From NCBI RefSeq assembly GCF_018917865.1, contig NZ_JAHLPM010000004.1, forward strand, positions 186,001-250,000: a stretch of DNA of 64,000 nucleotides. The letters run 5' to 3'. The DNA comes from Tissierella simiarum (lineage in GTDB: Bacteria; Bacillota; Clostridia; Tissierellales; Tissierellaceae). The translations under genes were made by a program, and so were the position numbers. The notes below the pieces were generated by a model that had not been told where the DNA came from, did not search any database, and worked only from the letters and a program-made list of their open reading frames with translations. Position 1 is the stretch's first letter. Every line of letters starts with the position of its first letter. This document shows positions 37,077 to 46,272 of the stretch, in pieces.

Positions 37077-38285
37077 ATGAAAATAGAAAATTCTATCAAA
37101 AACTCTTTATTTAAAATATTATTTATTACTATTATGTTAGTAGCTTTATTTGGAATATTAAAAAACCCAAAGTTGTCACTTAATAGTGCAAGTAGTGGCT
37201 TATTAACTTGGTTTAACATTGTAATTCCCTCTCTTCTACCTTTCTTTATTATATCTGAAATATTAATTAGATTAGGATTTGTAGATTTTATTGGAAAAAT
37301 GTTAGAGCCAATAATGAGACCATTATTTAATGTACCTGGAGAAGGAGCATTTCCTCTTAGTATGAGTATTATATCTGGATATCCAGTGGGAGTAAAACTT
37401 ACATCTAGATTAAGACAAGAAAAGCTCCTTACTAAAAGCGAAAGTGAAAGATTAATAAGCTTTGTTAGTACTTCTGGCCCTCTTTTTATGTTAGGTGCTA
37501 TTTCTATAGGAATGTTAAACAATCCTTCTCTAAGTCCTTTAATAATATATCCTCATTATCTAGGATCCCTTACTTTAGGTTTTTTATTTAGATTTTTTAA
37601 GAAAAATAAGGGTACACAAATATCACAGAATAAAAAATCAATTTTTGAAAACCTAAAGGAATCCTACATAAGATCTACCCATACGGAAAAGTCTATAGGT
37701 TCCTTAATTTCAAATAGTATTAAAGAGAGTATGAATTCTATAATACTAATTGGTGGTTTTATTGTTTTTTATTCTGTGTTAGTAGAAATATTGTTTGCCA
37801 CTAAATTTTTTAATTATTTTATTATTTTTTTAAATAAATTCTTTTCTTTAGATATAGATCTTATAAAAGGTATAATAGCTGGTATATTTGAACTAACAAC
37901 AGGATGCAAAAGAATTGCTGCGACAAATGTTAATTTATTAAGTAAAATCTTAATAATTAATTTTTTAATAGGATGGAGTGGTTTTTCTATACATAGCCAG
38001 GCTTTAAGTTTCATAAGTACTACAGATATAAATGGAAGACTCTATATATTTTCAAAATTTCTCCATGCGGTTCTTTCCACTTTTTATGGATATATTCTAT
38101 ATCTAATAAAATATAAAAATTATATTACTCCTTCCTTTATGGGAGAAATATATACTATGGAATCTTTCTATTATTTAGGTTGGCCCTTTATATTTACTAG
38201 CTCTGTAAAATTAGCTATATCTATTACATTCTACATCCTATTATCTTCAATACTAGTTTCTATATTATATAAGATAATTTCATAA
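37077..38285 (+). CDS. ylbJ: Sporulation integral membrane protein YlbJ
   Basis: The 402-residue protein is almost all membrane helices and has the nucleoside-transporter gate-like pattern (SGLLTWFNIVIPSLLPFFIIS, SIISGYPVGVKL, STSGPLFMLGAISIGML, FELTTGCKRI, GWSGFSIHSQA). In Bacillus, ylbJ is made under sigma-E control and is needed for spore cortex formation or dipicolinic acid handling. ATG at 37077 follows AAAAGGAGGTATCCC. The short AT-rich upstream gap may hold a sigma-E-type promoter, but I could not identify one firmly. It converges on the coiled-coil gene with a 5-base gap. Confidence 0.93.
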   Translation: MKIENSIKNSLFKILFITIMLVALFGILKNPKLSLNSASSGLLTWFNIVIPSLLPFFIISEILIRLGFVDFIGKMLEPIMRPLFNVPGEGAFPLSMSIISGYPVGVKLTSRLRQEKLLTKSESERLISFVSTSGPLFMLGAISIGMLNNPSLSPLIIYPHYLGSLTLGFLFRFFKKNKGTQISQNKKSIFENLKESYIRSTHTEKSIGSLISNSIKESMNSIILIGGFIVFYSVLVEILFATKFFNYFIIFLNKFFSLDIDLIKGIIAGIFELTTGCKRIAATNVNLLSKILIINFLIGWSGFSIHSQALSFISTTDINGRLYIFSKFLHAVLSTFYGYILYLIKYKNYITPSFMGEIYTMESFYYLGWPFIFTSSVKLAISITFYILLSSILVSILYKIIS

Positions 38286-38290
38286 AAAAT

Positions 38291-38737
38291 TTATTTAATA
38301 CCCCTAAGTTCTTTTCTATTTTCATTTAATAATTCAATTAATTCTTTTAAATTTTCTTGAGTTTCCATTAATAAATTATCTGCATATTCCATAGAACCTA
38401 ATCTTATTTCTTTAGCATTGTTTTGGGCTTTAGTAATAATTTCTTCAGCCCTTTCTTTTGCTTTTTTAGTAATTTCCTCTTGTTCCACAAGCTCTTCTAA
38501 TCTATTTTCTGCTTCGTTTAATAAAGTATCTGCATCTTTTTGTGCCTCTGCTAGAATTCTTTGTCTTTCCTCTTTAATCCAAGATGCTTGTTTTATTTCA
38601 TCTGGTAATTTTATCCTAATTTCTTTAATGATTTCTAAAAGCTCATCCTTGTCCACCATTACTTTACTAGAAAATGGTAAAGATGATCCGCCTTCAACAA
38701 TATCCTCAATTTCATCTATTAGTCTTAAAACATCCAT
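38291..38737 (-). CDS. Small coiled-coil protein, conserved next to coaD; function unknown
   Basis: The 148-residue protein is almost wholly helical: a short head (LRLIDEIEDIVEGG), then charged heptads such as KEERQRILAEAQKDADTLLNEAE. It resembles ATP synthase b subunits or DivIVA-type coils in composition, but has no membrane helix. It is found beside coaD in many clostridia. The ATG lies 12 bases from GGAGG, an unusually long spacing, and that site is inside the coaD 3' end. No function can be assigned. Confidence 0.8.
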   Translation of the reverse strand: MDVLRLIDEIEDIVEGGSSLPFSSKVMVDKDELLEIIKEIRIKLPDEIKQASWIKEERQRILAEAQKDADTLLNEAENRLEELVEQEEITKKAKERAEEIITKAQNNAKEIRLGSMEYADNLLMETQENLKELIELLNENRKELRGIK

Positions 38738-38742
38738 TGATA

Positions 38743-39225
38743 TTATTGTCCTCCTTTTAGTTTGTTTTTTAAAGCTTCTTCTACTACTTTAGGAACAAAG
38801 CAAGAAATATCGCCATTAAACATGGCAACTTCCTTAACTATACTAGAACTTAAATAAGCATATTTACCACTTGAAACCATAAAAAGAGTTTCAATTTCAT
38901 CATAAAGCTTTCTATTTACTAAAGCCATCTGCATTTCATATTCAAAATCAGAAACGGCTCTTAGTCCTCTTACCATAGTTGTACATTCTTTTTCATTAGC
39001 ATACTCAGTAAGCAAACCCGAGAATGTATCTATTTCCACATTTGGATAATCTTTTACTACTTCTCTTAGTAACTCCATTCTTTCACCTAGAGTAAAAACC
39101 CCTTTTTTAGAGGAGTTATTTAATACCGCAACAATTACTTTATCAAATTTCTTAGCACATCTTTCAATTATATCTAAATGTCCAAAAGTAACAGGATCAA
39201 AACTTCCTGGATAAATTACCTTCAT
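38743..39225 (-). CDS. coaD: Phosphopantetheine adenylyltransferase CoaD
   Basis: CoaD makes dephospho-CoA from 4'-phosphopantetheine and ATP. The 160-residue protein starts [22 protein letters not shown], with the TxGH motif at 13-16, and has [16 protein letters not shown] near the C-terminus. ATG at 39225 follows AAAGGAGGTTAATAA. It is 13 bases after rsmD, the common order. Confidence 0.97.
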   Translation of the reverse strand: MKVIYPGSFDPVTFGHLDIIERCAKKFDKVIVAVLNNSSKKGVFTLGERMELLREVVKDYPNVEIDTFSGLLTEYANEKECTTMVRGLRAVSDFEYEMQMALVNRKLYDEIETLFMVSSGKYAYLSSSIVKEVAMFNGDISCFVPKVVEEALKNKLKGGQ

Positions 39226-39238
39226 TTATTAACCTCCT

Positions 39239-39799
39239 TTATTTCCAGCTCTTCCTATAAAAAGATAATGATTTACTTCCATAGTTTCTACAATCACTTT
39301 TTTCTAAACAATATAACATAATTTCAAGTTCCAATTCTTTCTCATGCTCAACTATAATGATACCAGTATCCTTCAATATATTATTTTCACATATAACTTT
39401 TAAAACTTTTTCTACTAACCTATCTTGCCTATAAGGAGGGTCTATAAAAATGTAATCAAACTTCAAATTTTTAGAACTAAGATTTCTAACACTTCTTATG
39501 GCATCATTCTTAATAAGAATCCCTTTTTCTAATAAATTAGTATGGATTAAGTTCTCCTTTACTATGTCTAAGCTATTCCTTGCAATATCAATAAAATAGC
39601 ATTCTTTAGCTCCTCTACTTATAAATTCTATACCAACAGCACCTGATCCAGCAAAGAGATCTAAAACTAGGCTATCTTCATCAATATTTCTTAATATATT
39701 AAACAATGATTCCTTTACTTTGTCTTCCGTAGGTCTTACATCCATGCCTTTTGGCGCTTTTAATTTATGGCCTTTTCTTATTCCTGAAATAATTCTCAA
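39239..39799 (-). CDS. rsmD: 16S rRNA (guanine966-N2)-methyltransferase RsmD
   Basis: The 186-residue protein begins RIISGIRKGHKLKAPKG, with the SAM loop LDLFAGSGAVGIEFISRGAK near 45-64 and the catalytic FIDPPY near 119. The start is TTG at 39799, seven bases after AGGAGG. It forms a pair with coaD, as in many Bacillota. Confidence 0.96.
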   Translation of the reverse strand: MRIISGIRKGHKLKAPKGMDVRPTEDKVKESLFNILRNIDEDSLVLDLFAGSGAVGIEFISRGAKECYFIDIARNSLDIVKENLIHTNLLEKGILIKNDAIRSVRNLSSKNLKFDYIFIDPPYRQDRLVEKVLKVICENNILKDTGIIIVEHEKELELEIMLYCLEKSDCRNYGSKSLSFYRKSWK

Positions 39800-39866
39800 A
39801 AGTTTTCCTCCTCAATCCATAAATTAGTATTATTTTATCATATATTACCTCATTATTTATAGTAAT

Positions 39867-41927
39867 TTAATTAAAAATTAAATCTTTTCCAGACTTCTTA
39901 AACATTTCTTGTATCTTTTGCCTTAAATAATAATATTTTGAACTGCACATGTTAGGATCTTCCTTAATTATTTCTAAAGCCTCTCTTTGAGCTATCTTTA
40001 GTATTTCCATATCTGTAAATAAATTTGCAACTTTAAGCTCTGGAATACCATGTTGTCTAGTACCAAAAAATTCTCCTGGTCCTCTAAGCTCTAAGTCTTT
40101 TTCTGAAATTTTAAATCCATCAGTAGTTTGTTGGAGAATTCTCATTCTTTCTCTAGCAACCTTATTGTTTCCTTCATTTATTAATATACAATAGGATTGA
40201 TGATTTCCTCTTCCTACTCTGCCTCTAAGCTGATGAAGTTGTGCTAACCCAAAACGTTCTGCATTATAAATTACCATAATATTCGAATTAGGAACATTTA
40301 CTCCAACTTCAATTACTGTAGTAGATACTAATATATCCAATTTATGATTTTTAAAATCATCCATTATCTCGTCTTTTTCTTTAGCCTTCATCTTCCCATG
40401 AAGAAGTCCCATATTTAAATCTTTAAAGACGTCCTCTTTTAAATTATTATACAATTCCTCTGCAGCATTTATCGTTAAAGTTTCACTTTCCTCTATTAAA
40501 GGACATACAATATAAGCTTGCCTTCCTTCTTCTATTTGTTTTTTCACAAAATTATTTACTCTTTTTATCATATCAGTACCAACAGCATAAGTTTCTATTT
40601 CTTTTCTTCCAGGAGGCAGCTCATCAATAATAGAAATATCCAAATCTCCATACAGTATAAGAGCTAGAGTTCTTGGTATTGGTGTTGCAGTCATAACTAT
40701 TACATCAGGATTAGTACCTTTTTGACTCAATGCAGCTCTTTGTTTAACTCCAAACCTATGTTGTTCATCGGTTATAGCTAATCCTAAATTTTTAAATTGG
40801 ACATTATCCTGAATTATAGCATGAGTACCTACTATAATATCAACATTTCCTTCTTGTAAGTCTTTCAATATTTCTTCTTTTCTCTTATTAGAGATACTAC
40901 CTACTAAAAGTTCACATTTCACATTATAGCTAGATAAAAATTTGGATATAGATTCAAAGTGTTGAGTGGCCAAAATTTCCGTAGGAGCCATCATTACTGA
41001 TTGAAAACCTGATTTCCAAGCTTTAAACATTGCTAAAACTGCTACTATTGTTTTTCCTGATCCTACATCACCTTGGACTAACCTATTCATTTGCTTATTG
41101 CTTTCCATATTCTCTTCTATTTCTTTAAAGACCTTTTTTTGAGCTTCTGTAAGTTTAAAGGGTAAACTCTCTATGAATTCATCTATTTCTTTTACTTTGG
41201 GAAATTTTATACCTTCATTATAACTATTTGCTTTATTCTTTATTATAAAAAGTCCTAACTGTAATGTTAGTAGCTCTTCAAACGACAATCTTGCCCTAGC
41301 CCTCAATAGTTGATCCTTATTCGTTGGAAAATGAATATTCATCAAAGATTTTTTAATATCTAGTAGATTTAATCTTTCTCTAAGGTCTACAGGCAGAAAT
41401 TCTTCAACTTTTTTTAAATTATCCCTTAGTACATTGGTCATAATATTTATCATTTCATTATTGGTCAAGCCTTCAGTTAGTGGATATATAGGCATAATCT
41501 TTCCTATCTTTTTTAAATTTCCTTCTTTTTCAAATATGGGATTTACTATTTGAATCTCCATACCCATTTTATTTATTTTTCCATTAACAATTAATTTATT
41601 TCCTATAGCAAATCTATCCCTTAAATAATCTTGATTAAACCAGACCAAACATCCATATCCTGATTCATCTTTTATAGGTATTTTTAGTATAGAGAAATTC
41701 TTTCTAGGCCTAAGTATGTTAGGTGGTCCACATACTTCTACTTCTAAACTGGTCTTCTCTCCTATAGTACATTCTCTTAAAGTTTTAAATTTTGATCTAT
41801 CTTCATAGTCTCTCGGTACAAAATATAATAAATCTTCTACAGTATTTATATTTAATCGTCTTAGTTTAGATGCTCTTTTTGGACCTACCCCTTTAATATA
41901 CTGTATACTCATAGTTAAAGAGTCCAT
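39867..41927 (-). CDS. recG: ATP-dependent DNA helicase RecG
   Basis: RecG reverses stalled forks and processes Holliday junctions. The 686-residue protein has an N-terminal wedge domain (QYIKGVGPKRASKLRRL), Walker A GDVGSGKTIVA near 288, DEQHRFGVKQR (motif II), TATPIPRTLAL and motif VI QLRGRVGRG. ATG at 41927 follows GGAGGTGGTTTG. It follows the FakA-like gene across a terminator. Confidence 0.98.
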   Translation of the reverse strand: MDSLTMSIQYIKGVGPKRASKLRRLNINTVEDLLYFVPRDYEDRSKFKTLRECTIGEKTSLEVEVCGPPNILRPRKNFSILKIPIKDESGYGCLVWFNQDYLRDRFAIGNKLIVNGKINKMGMEIQIVNPIFEKEGNLKKIGKIMPIYPLTEGLTNNEMINIMTNVLRDNLKKVEEFLPVDLRERLNLLDIKKSLMNIHFPTNKDQLLRARARLSFEELLTLQLGLFIIKNKANSYNEGIKFPKVKEIDEFIESLPFKLTEAQKKVFKEIEENMESNKQMNRLVQGDVGSGKTIVAVLAMFKAWKSGFQSVMMAPTEILATQHFESISKFLSSYNVKCELLVGSISNKRKEEILKDLQEGNVDIIVGTHAIIQDNVQFKNLGLAITDEQHRFGVKQRAALSQKGTNPDVIVMTATPIPRTLALILYGDLDISIIDELPPGRKEIETYAVGTDMIKRVNNFVKKQIEEGRQAYIVCPLIEESETLTINAAEELYNNLKEDVFKDLNMGLLHGKMKAKEKDEIMDDFKNHKLDILVSTTVIEVGVNVPNSNIMVIYNAERFGLAQLHQLRGRVGRGNHQSYCILINEGNNKVARERMRILQQTTDGFKISEKDLELRGPGEFFGTRQHGIPELKVANLFTDMEILKIAQREALEIIKEDPNMCSSKYYYLRQKIQEMFKKSGKDLIFN

Positions 41928-41949
41928 CAAACCACCTCCATCTAATAAA

Positions 41950-41975
41950 TAAAAGACCCTACCAAATGGTAGGGT
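41950..41975 (-). terminator. Rho-independent terminator after the fakA-like gene
   Basis: ACCCTACC pairs with GGTAGGGT across a 4-base loop and is followed by CTTTTATTTATT on the minus strand, upstream of recG. Confidence 0.85.
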
Positions 41976-41978
41976 AGC

Positions 41979-43634
41979 TTATTCTATAGAAAATATATAG
42001 TAATAGAGTGGTTGCCCACCAAATACTACTTCTACATCAAAATCATCGTATTGTTCCTGAAGTTTCTCAGCCAAATTTTCTGCTTCTTCTTCAGATAAAT
42101 TATTACCATAAAAAATTGTTATTAAAGAAGTATCCTCATTGATAATTCCTTCAATTAGCTTAATAGCAACTTCTGTAATGTCTTTTCCTGTTGCTAGAAT
42201 ATCTCCCTTTGATATACCTATGATATCATCCTTATGTATCTTGGTATTGTTAAATTCCGTATCCCTTACAGCATATGTAACTTGACCAGTTATCACATGA
42301 TTTATTGCTTCTTCCATGTTCTTGCTATTTTCTTCTACGGTTAAATTCTCATCAAAGGCTAATAAAGCCGATATTCCTTGAGGAATTGTTTTAGTTGGGA
42401 AAACTATAATGTTTTTAGAGCTTAATTCTCTAGCCTGCTCTGCCGCTAAAATAATATTACCATTGTTAGGCAATATAAAAATATTTTCTCCTTCGACTTC
42501 TTCAACTGCATTTAAGATATCTTCTGTACTTGGGTTCATAGTTTGCCCCCCAGGTATTATAACGTCAACATGTAGTTCTTTAAAAACCTTATCTATACCT
42601 TCACCAATAGATACTGAAATAAAACTATATTTTTTCTTTTCCTTTATTTCTTCTTTTTCTTCAATATCATGCTTTATAGTTTCAGCATAGTTAGCTCCAG
42701 AAATTAAGCTATTATGCTGATATCTCATATTATCAATTTTTATATCATTTAATTCACCTAAGGATAGAGCTTTCTCTAAAACTAATCCAGGATTATTAGT
42801 ATGAATATGAACCTTTATTAGCCCTTCTCCACCAACTACAAGTAAAGAGTCTCCTTGAATAGATAATTCTTTCCTAAAGGAATCAATGTCATTATATTTG
42901 GTGTTAACTATGAACTCTGTACAATATCCATATTTAATATCATCTGTCTCTATAGGACCATGATCTATTAGCTTCTTAGAAATATCACTTTTAAAGAAAT
43001 CAAGTTCAATAGCTTTATCGTTAGTTAATGCATTATAAGCACCAGTTAAAACATATATTAAACCTTTACCACCAGCATCTACAACTCCCGCTTGCTTTAA
43101 AACAGGAAGCATTTCTGGTGTCTTGTTTAATACTATGTTCCCGTGTTCTATAACTTTTTTTAAAAATACTAGAATATCTTTTTCTTCCTTATAGATAGTT
43201 AAACCATATTCACCACATTCTCTAGCAACAGTAAGTATAGTCCCTTCTGTAGGCTTCATTACAGCCTTATACGCTGTATCTGCTGCTTGCTTAAAGGCTT
43301 CTGCCAAAATTTTAGTATCTATTGTTTCTTTATCCTTTAACCCATTAGCAAATCCTCTAAATATCTGTGATAATATGACACCTGAATTACCTCTAGCTCC
43401 CATCAAAGAGCCAGTACTCGCTGCTAAAGCTACTTTAGAAGCACTATATTCTTCAAGATCTAATATCTGCTTTATTGAAGATTTCATAGTTAATGACATA
43501 TTTGTGCCTGTGTCACCATCAGGAACAGGGAAAACATTTAAGGAGTTTACTTCCTCCTTGTTATCTTCTAAAAACTTTGCAGCTCCTACCAAGGCTTTTT
43601 TGAGCAAAGTTCCATCAATTATTTCAACTTTCAA
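41979..43634 (-). CDS. fakA: DAK-domain fatty acid kinase FakA-like (YloV)
   Basis: FakA, with a FakB carrier, phosphorylates free fatty acids to feed PlsX/PlsY. The 551-residue protein has an N-terminal DhaL domain with the DGDTGTNM nucleotide motif at 39-46 and TGSLMGARGNSGVILSQI, then a DegV-like C-terminal region ending YYYIFSIE. The start is TTG at 43634, eight bases after AAGGAGG. It follows the Asp23 gene. FakB is not in the window, so the fatty acid role is by homology. Confidence 0.92.
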   Translation of the reverse strand: MKVEIIDGTLLKKALVGAAKFLEDNKEEVNSLNVFPVPDGDTGTNMSLTMKSSIKQILDLEEYSASKVALAASTGSLMGARGNSGVILSQIFRGFANGLKDKETIDTKILAEAFKQAADTAYKAVMKPTEGTILTVARECGEYGLTIYKEEKDILVFLKKVIEHGNIVLNKTPEMLPVLKQAGVVDAGGKGLIYVLTGAYNALTNDKAIELDFFKSDISKKLIDHGPIETDDIKYGYCTEFIVNTKYNDIDSFRKELSIQGDSLLVVGGEGLIKVHIHTNNPGLVLEKALSLGELNDIKIDNMRYQHNSLISGANYAETIKHDIEEKEEIKEKKKYSFISVSIGEGIDKVFKELHVDVIIPGGQTMNPSTEDILNAVEEVEGENIFILPNNGNIILAAEQARELSSKNIIVFPTKTIPQGISALLAFDENLTVEENSKNMEEAINHVITGQVTYAVRDTEFNNTKIHKDDIIGISKGDILATGKDITEVAIKLIEGIINEDTSLITIFYGNNLSEEEAENLAEKLQEQYDDFDVEVVFGGQPLYYYIFSIE

Positions 43635-43652
43635 TTGTAGTACCTCCTTAAA

Positions 43653-44009
43653 CTACTTTTCGACTCTAACTCCTTGTACATTTACATTTATTTTGTCTAC
43701 TTTCAACCCTGTTAAATTCTCCACAGTAAATTTAACTCTTTCAATTATATTTTCAGCTACTACAGATATTTTCACTCCATACTCTAATATAACATGTAAA
43801 TCAATAGTTACATTATCCTCTTTAGTGTAAACCTTTATTCCTTTGGATAGATGGTCCCATTTCAATAGTTCAAAAAAACCATCAGTAGCATTTTTAGAAG
43901 CCATACCTACTATGCCATAGCTTTCCATAGCAGATAAACCTGCAATAGTTGCTATTACGTTATCATCTATGCTAATATATCCAAATTCAGTGTTCGTTTT
44001 AGCTGACAT
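43653..44009 (-). CDS. Asp23/YloU family envelope-stress protein
   Basis: The 118-residue protein has the Asp23 pattern: GYISIDDNVIATIAGLSAMESYGIVGMASK, and IDLHVILEYGVKISVVAENI, then VNVNVQGVRVEK-like C-terminus. Members attach to the membrane through partners and help envelope integrity. ATG at 44009 follows AAGGAGGCG. It is paired with the fakA-like gene as yloU-yloV in Bacillus. Confidence 0.95.
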   Translation of the reverse strand: MSAKTNTEFGYISIDDNVIATIAGLSAMESYGIVGMASKNATDGFFELLKWDHLSKGIKVYTKEDNVTIDLHVILEYGVKISVVAENIIERVKFTVENLTGLKVDKINVNVQGVRVEK

Positions 44010-44048
44010 AAATTATCGCCTCCTTATCATATATATGCCATATTCTAT

Positions 44049-44077
44049 ATTTTACCTTATAGAATTAAATAGTTCAA
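44049..44077 (-). promoter_or_regulatory. Sigma-A promoter for the asp23-fakA pair
   Basis: TTGAAC (44077-44072), 17-base spacer, TAAAAT (44054-44049), 40 bases upstream of the start. Confidence 0.65.
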
Positions 44078-44208
44078 CTAAATACTATGATTAAGCAAAG
44101 ATTTAATTTTTAAACTTAATTAATTGCTACATCAAATACATATAATCTAACAGTTTATTTTTGATTTATAATAATAAAAAATAAAAACCAAACATTTAAT
44201 CACTGTGA

Positions 44209-44236
44209 ATATTAATAATTTTAAAATTATTAATAT
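44209..44236. repeat. 28-base perfect AT palindrome downstream of the CorC-like gene
   Basis: ATATTAATAATTTT followed immediately by its reverse complement, with no loop. It lies between the CBS/CorC membrane gene and asp23. It probably folds into a weak hairpin that ends the upstream transcript. Confidence 0.5.
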
Positions 44237-44284
44237 CTACAAAAATGCTTGGCTATATATTCATTATTAAGAAAAAATCTAAAA

Positions 44285-45580
44285 TTATATTTTACAAGCT
44301 TTAATTTTTAAAATTTTCTTTTTATCCACTTTTTCTACTTTAAATAATACATTATCAAATTCAACTTCTGTATATTCCAATTCCTCTGGAATTTTGCCTA
44401 AATTTCCTATAATGAATCCACCTATAGTATCATAATCGTCTATCGGAATCTTTATTTCAAAAAATTCATTTATAGTATCTATATCTACTGTTCCATCTAT
44501 TATAAACGTATTTTCATCACATTTTTCAATTTCTTTTTCATCTTCATCATATTCATCAAATATATTCCCCATAATCTCTTCTATTAAATCTTCCATAGTT
44601 ACTATACCTGCTGTTCCACCATATTCATCAATTACTATAGCCATATGTGATTTTACTTTTTGGAATTCTTTAAATAAATCATCTACTCTTTTGGATATTG
44701 GTATAAAATATGGTTCATAAATAATTTCCCTTAAATTAAAAGAAGTGTATTTATTGGAATCTAAATATTGTAATAAAGCTTTTGCATGAAGTATTCCTAC
44801 AATATTATCTATATTTTGTTCATAGACGGGTAATCTTGTATATTTTTCATTAGTTACAATCTCCGTAATTTCTTCTAGACTAGAATCTAAAGATATACTC
44901 ACCACATCAGTTCTATGAGTCATTATCCTTGAAACTGTCTTATCATCAAAATCAAATATATTGTTAATCATAGTTCTTTCATTTTCATCTATAGTACCTT
45001 TTTCTATTCCTACATCTAACATCATTCTTATTTCTTCTTCAGTAACATTTTCTTCATCAAGATCTGGATCTATACCAAAAATCTTTAATACAACATTTGT
45101 AGATGCATTTAAGAGAGATACAAAAGGTGATGTTATTTTTGAAAGAGCATTTAATGGTTTTGCGACAAACATAGATATATCCTCAGATTTTTGCATTGCA
45201 ATTCTTTTAGGAACTAACTCACCTAATATTAGAGTGAAATATGAAAGAAATATAGTAATGATAATTACAGAAATTGTTTTAAGTGTAACATCAGCAATAG
45301 GAATATTGGCCTTTTTCATCAATTTGACCAATTCTTCAGCGAAACTTTCTGATGCAAAAGCACTAGCAAGAAATCCTGCAAGAGTAATTCCTATTTGTAT
45401 AGTAGACAAAAATCTTCCAGGTTCATCTAATAATAGTTTAAGTATTTTAGCTTTTTTATTTCCCTGTTCTGCCATTAATCTTATTTTATTATCATTCAAT
45501 GATATGATAGCAATTTCCGAAGCCGCAAAGAAAGCATTAAATAATATAAGTATTAACAAAATAAAAATTTGTGTCAACAA
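44285..45580 (-). CDS. CNNM/CorC-type membrane protein with CBS domains
   Basis: The 431-residue protein has an N-terminal DUF21 transmembrane domain (about 1-190; LILFNAFFAASEIAIISLND), two CBS domains (about 205-335; MTHRTDVVSISLD, HMAIVIDEYGGTAGIVTMEDLIEEI) and a C-terminal CorC_HlyC domain. Such proteins are implicated in Mg2+ transport. The start is TTG at 45580, ten bases after GGAGG; a neighbouring TTG follows. It is inserted between asp23 and rpmB, which are adjacent in Bacillus. Confidence 0.92.
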   Translation of the reverse strand: MLTQIFILLILILFNAFFAASEIAIISLNDNKIRLMAEQGNKKAKILKLLLDEPGRFLSTIQIGITLAGFLASAFASESFAEELVKLMKKANIPIADVTLKTISVIIITIFLSYFTLILGELVPKRIAMQKSEDISMFVAKPLNALSKITSPFVSLLNASTNVVLKIFGIDPDLDEENVTEEEIRMMLDVGIEKGTIDENERTMINNIFDFDDKTVSRIMTHRTDVVSISLDSSLEEITEIVTNEKYTRLPVYEQNIDNIVGILHAKALLQYLDSNKYTSFNLREIIYEPYFIPISKRVDDLFKEFQKVKSHMAIVIDEYGGTAGIVTMEDLIEEIMGNIFDEYDEDEKEIEKCDENTFIIDGTVDIDTINEFFEIKIPIDDYDTIGGFIIGNLGKIPEELEYTEVEFDNVLFKVEKVDKKKILKIKACKI

Positions 45581-45641
45581 TTAAAATCATCCTCCATAGT
45601 TTACAATAAATAATCTAATCATATTAGTGATTATTATGCAA

Positions 45642-45746
45642 CTATAGTCTTCTATAAAAGATGATTCTTATATATAGTTGATTTTCAAATAGAAATTTAT
45701 CTAATATAACAAAATAATTCTCCCCATCCTCAGGAACATCATCCAA
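45642..45746 (-). CDS. Possible very small ORF (34 residues); uncertain
   Basis: In the 436-base gap between the CorC-like gene and rpmB a TTG at 45746 lies ten bases after GGAGG and opens a 34-residue frame, acidic at the start and aromatic/basic at the end (MDDVPEDGENYFVI ... FYRRL). It has no recognisable family. It could be real, a gene remnant or chance; the good ribosome binding site is the only support. Confidence 0.25.
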   Translation of the reverse strand: MDDVPEDGENYFVILDKFLFENQLYIRIIFYRRL

Positions 45747-45912
45747 AGAAATTCCACCTCCACACTAATAATTACTTCATAATATAACATAATTTATTAA
45801 TTTATGTCAATTAAATTTAAAATAAACATAACAAAATTTATCACTATGTTAAAAATCTATCCCAATTATTTCGTACTATGATAAACTAACATTATCTTAT
45901 AATACATTTTGG

Positions 45913-45942
45913 TTGCAATTTCATAGATTATTATGTTAGAAT
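45913..45942 (+). promoter_or_regulatory. Likely sigma-A promoter for rpmB
   Basis: TTGCAA at 45913-45918, 18-base spacer, TAGAAT at 45937-45942. The overlapping TATAAT nearby is too far from this -35 box. Confidence 0.55.
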
Positions 45943-46016
45943 ATAATGTGTTATTATTGAAAAATAGAAATATACTAATAAAGTATTTTCAGTGGTAGAT
46001 TAAGGAGGTGTTTCTC

Positions 46017-46208
46017 ATGGCAAAAGTTTGTGAAGTGTGTGGAAAGGGAAAAGTATTTGGTAACAAGGTTACTTTCTCAAATAAGAAAAGTTCAAGAAGC
46101 TGGTCACCAAACATCAGAAAAGTAAAAGCAGTAGTTAATGGTACAACAAAAAGAGTTAACGTATGTACTAGATGTTTAAGATCAGGATATGTTGAAAGAG
46201 CATTATAA
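46017..46208 (+). CDS. rpmB: 50S ribosomal protein L28
   Basis: The 63-residue protein reads AKVCEVCGKGKVFGNKVTFS and ends VCTRCLRSGYVERAL. The two Cys pairs (CEVC and CTRC) indicate the zinc-binding paralogue type. ATG at 46017 follows AAGGAGGTGTTTCTC. It is transcribed opposite to its neighbours and is followed by a terminator. Confidence 0.98.
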   Translation: MAKVCEVCGKGKVFGNKVTFSNKKSSRSWSPNIRKVKAVVNGTTKRVNVCTRCLRSGYVERAL

Positions 46209-46229
46209 AGTGTTTATAAAAGAAACCTA

Positions 46230-46272
46230 AATAAGGCTTGCCATTAGTACTAATGGAAGCCTTATTTTATTT
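46230..46272 (+). terminator. Rho-independent terminator after rpmB
   Basis: AATAAGGCTTGCCATTAG pairs with TAATGGAAGCCTTATT with one bulged G, followed by TTATTTT. Its tail overlaps the stop codon of the small minus-strand ORF, so the hairpin may serve both directions. Confidence 0.9.

Larger units (their letters stand above)
45581..46016. other. Intergenic gap with rpmB promoter and a possible small ORF
   Basis: This 436-base AT-rich stretch separates the minus-strand CorC-like gene from the plus-strand rpmB. I see the rpmB promoter at 45913-45942 and the weak ORF at 45642-45746; nothing else is recognisable. Confidence 0.5.

Noticed and set aside
37025-37522. 165-codon minus-strand frame antisense to ylbJ
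   Set aside because: It is opposite a convincing membrane protein gene with a strong ribosome binding site, and has neither motif nor start signal.
44961-45584. 207-codon plus-strand frame antisense to the CorC-like gene
   Set aside because: No ribosome binding site and no recognisable domain; the minus-strand gene is a full-length family member.
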